This document shows, in pieces, positions 17,233-25,426 of a stretch of 64,000 bases of DNA. Positions within the stretch are counted from its first letter, which is position 1. Each line of letters opens with the position of its first letter. The position numbers and the translations under genes are program-made. Under the pieces are notes generated by a model. It was not told the DNA's origin. It saw nothing but the letters and a program-made list of their open reading frames with translations, and ran no database searches. The stretch lies in contig NZ_PCGR01000003.1 of assembly GCF_002798305.1 (NCBI RefSeq), forward strand, positions 248,001 to 312,000, read 5' to 3'. This DNA comes from Chryseomicrobium excrementi (GTDB lineage Bacteria; Bacillota; Bacilli; Bacillales_A; Planococcaceae).

Positions 17233-17397
17233 TTATGCGATTGATTTTTGAGTAGACTTTAAGAAATTCCATTTAGAAAGACCTTTTACTTTAGAAGTAA
17301 ATGAAGAAGTCGTATTTTCTAAACGTTGCTTAGTATGGAATTCCATTTCAGTTTGCTCAGCCTTTACAGATTCTCCAAAAGTATAATAATTCATCAT
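17233..17397 (-). CDS. Short basic protein, paralogue A
   Basis: A 54-codon gene (two consecutive ATG codons; GGAGG eight bases upstream) encoding MMNYYTFGESVKAEQ... ending in a Lys-rich tail (residues 36-51 contain seven Lys). It is clearly paralogous to the product of 17466-17621: MMN at the start, T-x2-ESVK at 6-12, Q15, an H/F-x4-QRL-x-N block at about 20-28, then SK and KW. No membrane segment, no cysteine, no known domain. It lies downstream of an ArsR gene and of its own copy of a 52-bp leader repeat. Function unknown; a small regulator, peptide signal or surface-binding peptide are all possible. Confidence 0.65.
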   Translation of the reverse strand: MMNYYTFGESVKAEQTEMEFHTKQRLENTTSSFTSKVKGLSKWNFLKSTQKSIA

Positions 17398-17402
17398 TTT
17401 TT

Positions 17403-17454
17403 ATTCCTCCATAATTGTGTGAATTTTTAATTAAACAAGACAATTTGATAAAAG
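17403..17454 (-). repeat. Leader repeat, copy A
   Basis: A 52-bp segment just before paralogue A, nearly identical to 17627-17680. A 30-bp core (17420-17449) is the same in both. It is AT-rich, contains TTTAATTAAA and the gene's Shine-Dalgarno region. It may carry a promoter or an RNA element. Confidence 0.8.
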
Positions 17455-17465
17455 TGTGAAAAAAA

Positions 17466-17621
17466 TTAAGCCGACTTGCGAGATTTGACTGAAAACCATT
17501 TCGTCCAAGGTTGTGTTTTAGAATGAGCGGACGCTTGGTTGTTCAAACGTTGCTGTGCTAAAAAGTGGACGGAGTCTTGGTGATCTTTCACAGATTCTTG
17601 CATTGTAAATACGTTCATCAT
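17466..17621 (-). CDS. Short basic protein, paralogue B
   Basis: A 51-codon gene starting with a double ATG at 17621 behind AGGAGG, encoding MMNVFTMQESVKDHQ..., with FLAQQRLNN in the middle and a basic KW-F-x-VKSRKSA tail. It is the first of two tandem paralogues downstream of the ArsR regulator (17693-18010) on the same strand, 71 bp after its stop. Residue pattern shared with paralogue A: MMN, T, ESVK, Q, QRL-N, SK, KW. Both being preserved with good ribosome binding sites argues for real translation. No known family recognised. Confidence 0.68.
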   Translation of the reverse strand: MMNVFTMQESVKDHQDSVHFLAQQRLNNQASAHSKTQPWTKWFSVKSRKSA

Positions 17622-17626
17622 ACGAA

Positions 17627-17680
17627 ATTCCTCCTTAAATTGTTTGAATTTTTAATTAAACAAGACAATTTGATTAAAAG
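17627..17680 (-). repeat. Leader repeat, copy B
   Basis: A 54-bp copy of the leader described at 17403-17454, with the identical core at 17645-17674. It lies directly before paralogue B. Confidence 0.8.
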
Positions 17681-17692
17681 CACAGCCGGAAA

Positions 17693-18010
17693 TCAGTTTT
17701 CCGGTTTGAACAGGCAGCATAACTCATCCGAGAGAAGTTGATTCAACTCGTGTTGATTTAGCTCGTAAAAGCTCCACGTCCCGCTAGTCTCTTTCGTAAG
17801 AAGGTCAGCGTCTAATAAAATCTTTAGATGATAGGACAGCTTTGATTGTGTCATGTCAACGAGTGGGGCAAGATCTCCCACACACATGGCGCCTTTATTC
17901 GATAAGATGTTTAAAATTTGCAGACGCTTCTGGTCACTGATCGCTTTAAACTTTTTTTCAAAAGTAGCGAGTGTATCGGAAGACAACGTGCAGTATGTCG
18001 TTTCTTGCAT
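17693..18010 (-). CDS. ArsR/SmtB-family repressor
   Basis: A 105-residue winged-helix regulator: FKAISDQKRLQILNILS, then MCVGDLAPLVDMTQSKLSYHLKIL as recognition helices, and a C-terminal ELCCLFKPEN. ArsR proteins typically carry CxC in the position that reads CVGD here, so only one cysteine remains there; the C-terminal CC pair could provide other thiol ligands. The sensed metal or thiol-reactive compound is unknown. The ATG at 18010 is chosen for its AAGGTG site; a GTG nine bases earlier is inside it. Two ATCAA-N6-TTGAT operators flank its promoter. The two short paralogous genes lie downstream and are the likely co-regulated targets. Confidence 0.88.
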   Translation of the reverse strand: MQETTYCTLSSDTLATFEKKFKAISDQKRLQILNILSNKGAMCVGDLAPLVDMTQSKLSYHLKILLDADLLTKETSGTWSFYELNQHELNQLLSDELCCLFKPEN

Positions 18011-18032
18011 CGAATTCACCTTCTAGTTGTCA

Positions 18033-18048
18033 ATCAAATTTCCTTGAT
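18033..18048. promoter_or_regulatory. ArsR operator 1 (ATCAA-N6-TTGAT)
   Basis: Perfect inverted repeat with 6-bp spacer immediately downstream of the -10 box of the arsR promoter. Confidence 0.7.
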
Positions 18049-18054
18049 GTACTC

Positions 18055-18083
18055 ATCATACGACCTTCAAAACCGCATGTCAA
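18055..18083 (-). promoter_or_regulatory. Sigma-A promoter of arsR
   Basis: On the minus strand a consensus TTGACA (18083-18078), 17-bp spacer and TATGAT (18060-18055). Confidence 0.8.
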
Positions 18084-18090
18084 CTATTTC

Positions 18091-18106
18091 ATCAAGAAAT
18101 ATTGAT
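18091..18106. promoter_or_regulatory. ArsR operator 2 (ATCAA-N6-TTGAT)
   Basis: Second perfect copy with the same spacing, just upstream of the -35 box. Two copies bracketing one promoter make autoregulation likely. The protease gene starting at 18218 on the other strand could also be affected. Confidence 0.7.
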
Positions 18107-18217
18107 TAATTGATAATGGTGAATTTTGCAAAAATTAATTGTTAGAAAATGTCGAAAATAGAGTGGGAATTGCATAGGTTTACATGCTATTCTAGGAAAG
18201 TAAAAGGAGGAAGAAAG

Positions 18218-19519
18218 ATGCAGCTTAATCAAATTAAGTCAGACCGTGAGACGCTCTACTTTGTGCTCAGTCTAATCCTTAGTATTTTTGTATACATAGG
18301 TGTGGCCATATCAGTTGTTGGGATTGCAATAGCTCTCATCGTATTCGCATTTATTTTTTATATGCAGTTAATGATGTTAGGCTCTATTCGAGGTAACGGG
18401 GTGCGAATCCATCAAAATCAATTTCCGGATGTTTATACCCGTGTTCAGCAACTATCGAAAGAAATGGGTTTAAAAAAGACGCCCGATGTTTTTGTGATTC
18501 AGTCAGAAGGTGCGCTCAATGCATTTGCTACTCGTTTTCTAGGTCGTGATATGGTCGTACTCTATTCTGAAGTGTTCGAACTGGCTAGGGAACAAGGCCA
18601 AAATGAGTTAGACTTTATTATTGCTCATGAATTGGCACACGTGAAACGACGTCATGTGTGGAAGAACCTCGCTATTTTACCAGCCGCGTTCATTCCGTTT
18701 CTGTCTCAAGCCTATAGTCGCTCATGCGAATACACGTGTGATCGTCATGCGGCATTTATGATTCGGAATCCAGAAGCTGCTAAACGTGCGCTAACTCTCC
18801 TGGGAATTGGTAAAAAGGTGTACACAGAAGTTAACGAGCAAGCCTACATGCAACAGATTGAAACAGAATCGAATGGAATTGTCTGGCTGACGGAAGTCCT
18901 ATCAACGCATCCTCGCTTACCAAAGCGAATCCAGAGTATCTCTCAATTTGCTGGAAGTGCTGAAAGACTCTATTATCCGCGTACAGGAAGAATTATTGCG
19001 GGTGTAGCCGGCTTAACGGCACTTGGAACAGCAATTTACATTGCGTGCATTGCACTTTTCGCCGCAGGTGGCATGATTTGGGGGAGTCTGTTTGCAGGCG
19101 CGGATGCGTTAGGCTTAGAACAATCCCTTGGTCTTGAAACAGCTTTTGAGACGCCGGGAGAAACAGACCTCATGACTGCTGCTTATATGGGAGACATCGA
19201 GGCGATGGATCACGCACTTGCTGCCGGTGATTCAATCGACGAACAAGATGATGCTGGCGCAGATGCTTTAATGTATGCGGTAAATGGGTATTCTCCGCAA
19301 GCAGTGGAGTATTTGCTAGAACTCGGCGCAAATCCAAATACATATGACGATGTGAACTCTGCACTGGTACTCGCAGTCTTCAATGAAGATAAAGAGAGTG
19401 TAGAACTGCTTTTAGAATATGGAGCAGATCCATCACTTCCAGATCCAGAGGGCTTTACCATATTTGACGCTACAGGTGAATCAACAGTGGAGGATGTGCT
19501 TGAATCCATCTCTTGGTAA
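18218..19519 (+). CDS. M48 metalloprotease with C-terminal ankyrin repeats
   Basis: A 433-residue membrane-anchored protein. Two hydrophobic helices in the first ~60 residues are followed by an HtpX/Ste24-type M48 catalytic domain: zinc motif HELAH (around residue 138) and the third-ligand motif EYTCDRHAA some 30 residues later. Another hydrophobic segment (IIAGVAGLTALGTAIYIACIALFAAGG) ends the protease part. The last ~120 residues are ankyrin-like repeats: ETDLMTAAYMGDIEAMDHAL, DDAGADALMYAVNGYSPQAV, YDDVNSALVLAVFNEDKESV. This is an uncommon combination; ankyrin repeats probably recruit substrates or a regulator. Start: ATG at 18218 after AAAGGAGGAAG; an ATG at 18149 has no ribosome binding site. 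Likely role in membrane protein quality control. Confidence 0.88.
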   Translation: MQLNQIKSDRETLYFVLSLILSIFVYIGVAISVVGIAIALIVFAFIFYMQLMMLGSIRGNGVRIHQNQFPDVYTRVQQLSKEMGLKKTPDVFVIQSEGALNAFATRFLGRDMVVLYSEVFELAREQGQNELDFIIAHELAHVKRRHVWKNLAILPAAFIPFLSQAYSRSCEYTCDRHAAFMIRNPEAAKRALTLLGIGKKVYTEVNEQAYMQQIETESNGIVWLTEVLSTHPRLPKRIQSISQFAGSAERLYYPRTGRIIAGVAGLTALGTAIYIACIALFAAGGMIWGSLFAGADALGLEQSLGLETAFETPGETDLMTAAYMGDIEAMDHALAAGDSIDEQDDAGADALMYAVNGYSPQAVEYLLELGANPNTYDDVNSALVLAVFNEDKESVELLLEYGADPSLPDPEGFTIFDATGESTVEDVLESISW

Positions 19520-19521
19520 TT

Positions 19522-19550
19522 CAGTCGCTCCTAAAGGGGCGGCTTTTTTG
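19522..19550 (+). terminator. Intrinsic terminator
   Basis: AGTCGCTCC-TAAA-GGGGCGGCT (nine pairs with two G-U) followed by TTTTTT, directly after the protease gene. Confidence 0.6.
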
Positions 19551-19635
19551 TTCACAATGTCTACTCTATGCAGCACTCTCTAAATGATGCATACTAATAA
19601 AAAGAGAAATTGGCAAACGGGGGAAGAAACGAACT

Positions 19636-20220
19636 ATGCAATGGGTTGGAAAGGCGTGCGTTGGTGCATTGCTTTTATATATAGGCTTATCGATGTACGG
19701 GATTTGGACATTCACAGGAGAAACTGAGCTCCGTCATGCAGATGCTGCCTTAGTATTAGGAACGCGACTTGAAGGGGAAGACCCATCTTATGCTCTGCGT
19801 GAGCGCATCAATCATGCGGTCTGGCTATATGATAATAAGTTTGTGGAGACTCTCGTTTTTACAGGAGGCTTGACTGAAGGCGGCTCAATTAGTGAAGCGG
19901 AGGCTTCAAAAACGTATGCACTGTCACTTGGAGTGCCAGAGCAAGATATCATCATTGAAGATCAATCCATAGTGACACGTGAAAACATGGAGTTTGTTAA
20001 AAAGTTGATGGCGTCTTGGGAAGTAGATAATTTCCTACTTGTAAGCGATCCGTTCCATATGAAACGGGCATTGATGATGGCAGATGTTTTTGATTTACAA
20101 GTAGAAGCTTCACCGACGCCGCAAAGTGTTTATTCTACTTGGGCAGAGCAGTTTCCTTTTGTCCTTCGAGAAACGCTTGCTTATGTGGGGTATCAAATGA
20201 CGTTTCACCAAGCGTTCTGA
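19636..20220 (+). CDS. YdcF-family (DUF218) membrane-anchored protein
   Basis: A 194-residue protein with one N-terminal membrane helix (ACVGALLLYIGLSMYGIW) and a DUF218/YdcF domain: ADAALVLGTRLEG, ERINHAVWLYDN, LVFTGGLTEGGSISEAE, EDQSIVTRENMEF, LLVSDPFHMKRALMMA. Homologues such as SanA/ElyC act in envelope integrity; the enzymatic activity is not settled. GGGGGAAG precedes the ATG. Not in an obvious operon. Confidence 0.85.
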   Translation: MQWVGKACVGALLLYIGLSMYGIWTFTGETELRHADAALVLGTRLEGEDPSYALRERINHAVWLYDNKFVETLVFTGGLTEGGSISEAEASKTYALSLGVPEQDIIIEDQSIVTRENMEFVKKLMASWEVDNFLLVSDPFHMKRALMMADVFDLQVEASPTPQSVYSTWAEQFPFVLRETLAYVGYQMTFHQAF

Positions 20221-20291
20221 GGGAATAGAGGAGTATCTAGCATATGTATGCTATGCTGAAGACGTAAGACAGATTACGAGGAGGAACTAGA

Positions 20292-20573
20292 ATGAGTACT
20301 GTACAAGTAGGCGACGTTTTTTCAATGGAAGACGAAAATGGTCAAGAAGTAGAGATTGAAGTTCTCGGCCTCGTCCATGTCGATGAGACGGAATATGCAG
20401 CGGTTGCATTTTCAGAAGATGTACAAGATGAGACAAAAGAAGATATCGATGTCTTTTTCCTGAAAGTTGAAGGGGAAGAAGAATTGTATGAAATCGAAGA
20501 GGATGCAGAATTTGAGCGTGTCTCAAAAGCATTCCAAGAGCTTCAAGAAGAAGCTGCTGAAGATTTAAACTAA
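20292..20573 (+). CDS. DUF1292 protein (YrzB-like)
   Basis: A 93-residue very acidic protein (about a third Asp/Glu). MSMEDENGQE-like opening, then VEIEVLGLVHVDETEYAAV and DVFFLKVEGEEELYEIEEDAEFERVS match the DUF1292 family found across Firmicutes. Its function is unknown. A perfect GAGGAGG precedes the ATG, and a strong terminator follows, so it is a single-gene unit. Confidence 0.85.
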   Translation: MSTVQVGDVFSMEDENGQEVEIEVLGLVHVDETEYAAVAFSEDVQDETKEDIDVFFLKVEGEEELYEIEEDAEFERVSKAFQELQEEAAEDLN

Positions 20574-20577
20574 AACT

Positions 20578-20617
20578 AAAAGACACTCCGATCACACAAA
20601 TCGGAGTGTCTTTTTTT
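20578..20617. terminator. Strong bidirectional terminator
   Basis: AGACACTCCGAT (20581-20592) pairs with ATCGGAGTGTCT, loop of seven, followed by seven T. It serves both DUF1292 and the convergent GAF-STAS gene. Confidence 0.88.
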
Positions 20618-21461
20618 AGTCTTTTTGAAGGGAGAAACCGATTTTTGAAAGGGCGCGTTCTAAATTTGCTTCAATCATCACGTGCTTTAATTCAATTCCT
20701 AATTGGTTGGTTTGAAGCACAGTTTCAGGTCGTAATCCGGTAAGCACCGGTTTCACGCCTAATAAATTCAGCAAGTTCGTAATTTTCATCAAAGAATCAG
20801 CAGCAGATTGGTCCATTTCCGTAATCCCAGATAGATCAACAAACAAATAGTCCAAGTTTAGTTCTTGACTTCTCACTAAAGCTACTTCTACCAATTGTTC
20901 TACTCTTCTTCGGGTCATGTTCCCAATGACAGGCAGGATAGCAATTCTTTCCGTTAAAGGAACTATCGGTACGGATAAATTCTGAATTTGACGCTGTGCA
21001 TCATCGAGCTCTAATACATAAGACAATAAAGCGCTCATTGTTTCAAAAAGCTCCATATGTTCCTCGCTCAACTCAAAGTAGTTTGTATCTAAACCGCAGA
21101 TGGTACCGTAGTTTTTTCCATCTCCCGTATATATGGGAATCCCTACAAAACTACCTGATTTTAAATTGTGAGTCACTTGAAGGTTTTTCGTTTGTTCATG
21201 TGTCGTAATATCCGGTATGTACAATACATGGTTCCCATGTTGGACACTGACACTGCAGTAAGTTTGTTCAAATGGTAGGATGGTGCCTTCTTCAAGCAAT
21301 TGCTGATCTCCGTTCACAACTTTATAAATCTCATTAGAGACTCGGTCGTTCTTTGCGATGAACAGTGTATTGATGTTCAGTAGTTTGGCCATCATGTGTA
21401 AAATTGTTTCTGCAGCTTCATCAAAATTCTTGAACTGAGCCCGCATGCTTGCTTGTGCCAT
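20616..21461 (-). CDS. GAF-STAS protein, RsbR-like stressosome/anti-anti-sigma relative
   Basis: A 281-residue soluble protein. A GAF domain (about residues 10-160: FKNFDEAAETILHMMAKLLN ... GSFVGIPIYTGDGKNYGTIC) is joined to a C-terminal STAS domain (VPLTERIAILPVIGNM, LDYLFVDLSGITEMDQSAAD, GLRPETVLQTNQLGI). This is the architecture of RsbR-type co-antagonists that feed the general stress (SigB) pathway. The segment DLSGITEMDQSAAD corresponds to the phosphorylation loop, with Ser and Thr present. The ATG at 21461 is preceded by GAGAGG; upstream in-frame ATGs at 21470 and 21527 are possible alternatives. The signal sensed by GAF is unknown. Confidence 0.8.
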   Translation of the reverse strand: MAQASMRAQFKNFDEAAETILHMMAKLLNINTLFIAKNDRVSNEIYKVVNGDQQLLEEGTILPFEQTYCSVSVQHGNHVLYIPDITTHEQTKNLQVTHNLKSGSFVGIPIYTGDGKNYGTICGLDTNYFELSEEHMELFETMSALLSYVLELDDAQRQIQNLSVPIVPLTERIAILPVIGNMTRRRVEQLVEVALVRSQELNLDYLFVDLSGITEMDQSAADSLMKITNLLNLLGVKPVLTGLRPETVLQTNQLGIELKHVMIEANLERALSKIGFSLQKD

Positions 21462-21631
21462 GAATTCCATCCTCTCGGTTCTATAAGTTTCGTAAAGATA
21501 GTATAGCACTCTCAAGAATCGATACAAAACGATTTCCCGGGAAATGAATTCCTAAAGAAAGGACTTCTGACGGTTTCTTATAAATGACATTCGTTGTACT
21601 ATGGAAGAAGCAGAACTGAATGAGGGATACG

Positions 21632-24600
21632 ATGACAACGGAACGTTTATTTACATGTCCTGTTCGTTTGACGAAAGCCGTCCAAGAGGCCTTTAAACGC
21701 TTTGGTTGGACAGAGACGGGGTTTCTAACACAACAGCCGACATTTACCGTTCAAATTGAAAAAAACAAAGAACCAGAGCAGACCGCGACCAAGGTGCTGC
21801 TCTATTTTACGCACTTTTCGCAGCCAGATAAAGCCGGCAAGATGCCGGTTCTCACTCTGCTCGAGGAAGACCACGTGCTGACAGCTGTTCACTTTATGAT
21901 GGTTCCTAAGAAGATAGGGCAGCCGACCAATTGGAGACGAAATGTCCAACTGGCCTTTGCGCCTGACGCACGTGTGAAGAATCCCATGCCTCCTGCTCTT
22001 CGTGAATGGCTACAAGATCTCCCGTTTGCTAACGAACGAACGGATTACGTACGAAAACGCATTGCGGGTTGGGAAGGATATCTAGCTATTCAAGAACAGC
22101 AGCTAGATATTCCGGATATCAAATTCCGCTATCAGGATGTAGCGGTGCAAAAAGATTTTCGTAAGTTGACGCTGTATCAAGTAGAGTTGAAGCCCGAAGA
22201 GTGGAAAAAGATGCGTCAAATGGACATCAAGCTTCTCAGTCTTGGAAGAGAAGTGGGGAAAGTCAGTAAGGCAAGTCCTCGAGACCGAGTGCTAGAGATT
22301 GAAGTGCTCCCTTATATGGAAGATGTCATTCGCCGCACACCACTCGACCGCCTTGGAAATGAAGCTGTCGTGTCGAACTTTGCTTCTCTAAGTCAGATTC
22401 GGAGACTGCGGTCAGGGTTCCAGCAACTAGAGAGAGGACAAGCTGAAAATCCGTTACTCGAACAAATTTTGTTTGAAGAGACACCTCCAGTTGCACCGCT
22501 TCGGACCATTCCAAAGCTGACCTTCTCGCATCCGCTAAATCCGTTTCAACGACGAGCTGTCGAAGGTGCTATCGCTGCAGAAGATCTTTATGTGATTCAA
22601 GGACCACCAGGCACCGGGAAGACAACGGTCATTTCAGAAATCTGTCTTCAAAATGCTAAGGCGGGGCTTCGTACACTGGTTGCCTCTCAGTCCAATTTGG
22701 CAGTAGACAATGCACTAAGTCGTTTACTTGCGAATAAGGATATTCGGATTCTGCGCGTGGGACGGACGGAAAGTATTGAAGAAGAAGGACAGCGATTCAT
22801 AGAAGAAAATATTGGACAGTACTGGCGAGATGTCACATTGAAGACGGTGACGGATGCGGTCTCTGAACGTGCTCCTCGTCTAGAACACATCACATCGGAA
22901 CTTGCGAGACTTCGCCCGTTGTTTCAACAAACTGAAGATCGACTAGAAGAGTGTCAACAAGCCGTCCAGAAAAAAGAACGGGCAGTGGCGGAGCAAAAGG
23001 TGCTTCACACCGAACTTGCGGAACTCCTTACGAATATGGAGCAGATTGAAGAACAGCGGACACGATTCCAAGAACAAGTAAACATAACTTCTCAACGAGT
23101 TGTAGAAGCTCAAGAAGCGAAAACGCAATTAGAAGCGAAACAGAAAAGCTATCCAGAACTTCATGTCATTCAATCGAACATTACGGAGAAAACAGAGCGC
23201 ATTCAAACTGTGGACCAGCTGCTGGAAATTAAAGCGCTTCTTCAAGAACGAGAGAACACTAAACAACAGCTTGAAGAGATCGAGCAAGAACTAGCAGGCC
23301 TTGAGAGCAAGCTTCAAGTGATGGATTCTGAAATTGAAGCAATTCGTCAGCTGCGATCTGTTGCGGCAATTCATGAGATGTTAGAACGAGAGCCTACCTT
23401 TGCGACAGCCCGTGTGTTGTTCAAAGTAAAAGGAATCGAAGGCATCAGGGGCCTGGTGAAGACCTATCACCCTGCAAAAGAGTTGTACGCTCGCTATGAT
23501 AAAGCATTAGAATACTTCATTGGTCTATTGGAAGAGAAGAAGCGACCAGTCCGCCCTGTAGCAGAACCTACGTATACACACCCGGAACTGGAACGCTATC
23601 TTGAGCAAGGTCGTCACTGGATTCGCATAAAGCAATTGCCTTCAAACCGTGAACTTGCTGAATACGTTCAAGGACTTTATAGTCGCATGCGCTATCTAGC
23701 GGCTATTGATGCGTATTACGAAGAGCTGGTTGTCCGAGGCGAGTCTGAACTAGAGTTACTACGCAATGAACTGCAAGAGCAAGCGCTCTTACAGAACCAG
23801 CAAGAACGAAAACAAGTGCGTGTGTTAGAAGAAAGAAAAGAACATCTTTCAGAACTTCTTGCAGAGCAGGCCTCTCGTTGGAATGAGGTGGACGGAGAAG
23901 CTCTGCAATCACAACTTGAAAAAGTGGACGCAACCACCAAGTTTACATTGGAACGAGAACTTGTCACGCTCGAACGCTTGCGAGTGGAAATAGAATCTTT
24001 TGAGTCTACGTATCAAACGGCTTGTGATTCATTGTCAGAGACAGAGAAAGAAATGGATGCAGCACAACAGCAACTCGCAACATTCTTGACCGAGTCCGCA
24101 AGTTACGATGAGGAACGGACACGTCTTGAGCAAGAGATTCGTTTGTTGGAGCCTCTCGTTACTGAAAGGCCGGAGGAGCAGCTAGAAGCTGTGCAAAAAG
24201 AATGGTTATCTCTTAAGTTTGAGCTCGACAAGTATGAAAAAGAAGACAAAGAAGCCCCTGTTCATCAAGAACTCCAGACGCAGTGGCAACAGCTTCTGGA
24301 ACAAGCGACTGCAGAAGACGTTGATGAGATCCGAAAGCTGAATGTGAAATATGCAAACGTCATTGGGACAACTTGTGTGGCGTCGGCGCGTAAAGACTTT
24401 GTAGAAAACTATCCGTCGTTTGATGTGGTCATAATCGATGAAGTCTCAAAAGCGACGCCTCCCGAATTGTTACTTCCTATGTTAAAAGGGAAAAAGGTCA
24501 TCTTAGTGGGAGACCATCACCAATTGCCACCTTTATTAGGTGATGACACTCTTGAAGAGACGCTTGCCCAACTTGTCGAAGAACAAACGGAGTTCACAGG

Positions 24601-25426
24601 TAAACAAGAGTTAGAGAAGTTGTTAAAAGAGTCTTTATTTGAACGACTTTATAAACATCTACCGGCTACCCATAAAACGATGCTTGCGATTCAATACCGT
24701 ATGCATGAGACTATCATGGAGACGATTGCGCCGTTCTACCAATACGAGCAAGATGCCTTGTCTTGTGGTCTTGAAGACTCAGACAGTCAGAGAGCGCATG
24801 GTTTAGAGACTTCTTGGCTTCGCAAACAGGATCATGTAGTCTGGGTCGACTTGCCGAATCAACAAGGTTTCTTAGAGGAGCGAGCAAAAGGCGGAAGCAG
24901 TCTATGGAATCCTGCAGAGCTTGAAGTGACCAAAAAAGCCTTGATCGATTTGAATGCTGCTGTAGAACGCAGCAAGGAGCAAGGGACATTCCCACAAGAT
25001 GCTCAAAAAACGGTCGGAGTTATCAGTTTCTATGGGGAGCAGGTAAAGCAATTGGATCGTTTGATTCAACAAGAATTGCGTCTGCCGCATCTTCATATGC
25101 GAACAGGTACAGTTGACCGGTTCCAAGGTATGGAGATGGAAGTCATTGTTCTCAGTATGGTTCGGAATCAGACAGAAGGCAGAGGGGATATCGGCTTTGC
25201 GAATGATTACCGCCGTTTGAATGTCGCCTTGTCACGAGCCAAAGAGTTGTTGGTCTTGATCGGGAGTCAGGAGATGTTCACAAAACGAGTGAAACGAGAA
25301 GCAACACGCACCATGTATGGTCATGTCGTCCAACTGGTAGACAAGTTGGAGACACGTAGAACACCAGAGGAGGTGATCGGAGATGGCAGAACAACAAGCG
25401 AAATTGAAGAGCCAATTACTTCGTAA
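21632..25426 (+). CDS. Large SF1 (UPF1/DNA2-like) helicase with coiled-coil insertion
   Basis: A 1264-residue ATPase. An N-terminal region of ~300 residues without recognised domain precedes LNPFQRRAV (Q-like motif) and Walker A GPPGTGKTT (about residue 325). Then come ~450 residues of Glu/Gln/Leu-rich coiled coil (about 410-890). The second half of the helicase has motif II IIDEVSKA (~935), motif III VGDHHQLPP, motif V TVDRFQGMEME and motif VI RRLNVALSRAKELL (~1193). Motifs I to VI are complete, so it should be an active SF1B-type translocase on DNA or RNA. The ATG at 21632 follows GAGGG; an ATG at 21620 lies within that site. It overlaps the next gene by 44 bases, implying a two-component machine. 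Function unknown; DNA repair or defence are possible. Confidence 0.85.
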   Translation: MTTERLFTCPVRLTKAVQEAFKRFGWTETGFLTQQPTFTVQIEKNKEPEQTATKVLLYFTHFSQPDKAGKMPVLTLLEEDHVLTAVHFMMVPKKIGQPTNWRRNVQLAFAPDARVKNPMPPALREWLQDLPFANERTDYVRKRIAGWEGYLAIQEQQLDIPDIKFRYQDVAVQKDFRKLTLYQVELKPEEWKKMRQMDIKLLSLGREVGKVSKASPRDRVLEIEVLPYMEDVIRRTPLDRLGNEAVVSNFASLSQIRRLRSGFQQLERGQAENPLLEQILFEETPPVAPLRTIPKLTFSHPLNPFQRRAVEGAIAAEDLYVIQGPPGTGKTTVISEICLQNAKAGLRTLVASQSNLAVDNALSRLLANKDIRILRVGRTESIEEEGQRFIEENIGQYWRDVTLKTVTDAVSERAPRLEHITSELARLRPLFQQTEDRLEECQQAVQKKERAVAEQKVLHTELAELLTNMEQIEEQRTRFQEQVNITSQRVVEAQEAKTQLEAKQKSYPELHVIQSNITEKTERIQTVDQLLEIKALLQERENTKQQLEEIEQELAGLESKLQVMDSEIEAIRQLRSVAAIHEMLEREPTFATARVLFKVKGIEGIRGLVKTYHPAKELYARYDKALEYFIGLLEEKKRPVRPVAEPTYTHPELERYLEQGRHWIRIKQLPSNRELAEYVQGLYSRMRYLAAIDAYYEELVVRGESELELLRNELQEQALLQNQQERKQVRVLEERKEHLSELLAEQASRWNEVDGEALQSQLEKVDATTKFTLERELVTLERLRVEIESFESTYQTACDSLSETEKEMDAAQQQLATFLTESASYDEERTRLEQEIRLLEPLVTERPEEQLEAVQKEWLSLKFELDKYEKEDKEAPVHQELQTQWQQLLEQATAEDVDEIRKLNVKYANVIGTTCVASARKDFVENYPSFDVVIIDEVSKATPPELLLPMLKGKKVILVGDHHQLPPLLGDDTLEETLAQLVEEQTEFTGKQELEKLLKESLFERLYKHLPATHKTMLAIQYRMHETIMETIAPFYQYEQDALSCGLEDSDSQRAHGLETSWLRKQDHVVWVDLPNQQGFLEERAKGGSSLWNPAELEVTKKALIDLNAAVERSKEQGTFPQDAQKTVGVISFYGEQVKQLDRLIQQELRLPHLHMRTGTVDRFQGMEMEVIVLSMVRNQTEGRGDIGFANDYRRLNVALSRAKELLVLIGSQEMFTKRVKREATRTMYGHVVQLVDKLETRRTPEEVIGDGRTTSEIEEPITS

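Noticed and set aside
17403-17680. The duplicated leaders as attachment sites of a mobile element
   Set aside because: They lie directly before two paralogous genes as part of one tandem duplication, with no integrase or transposase nearby.
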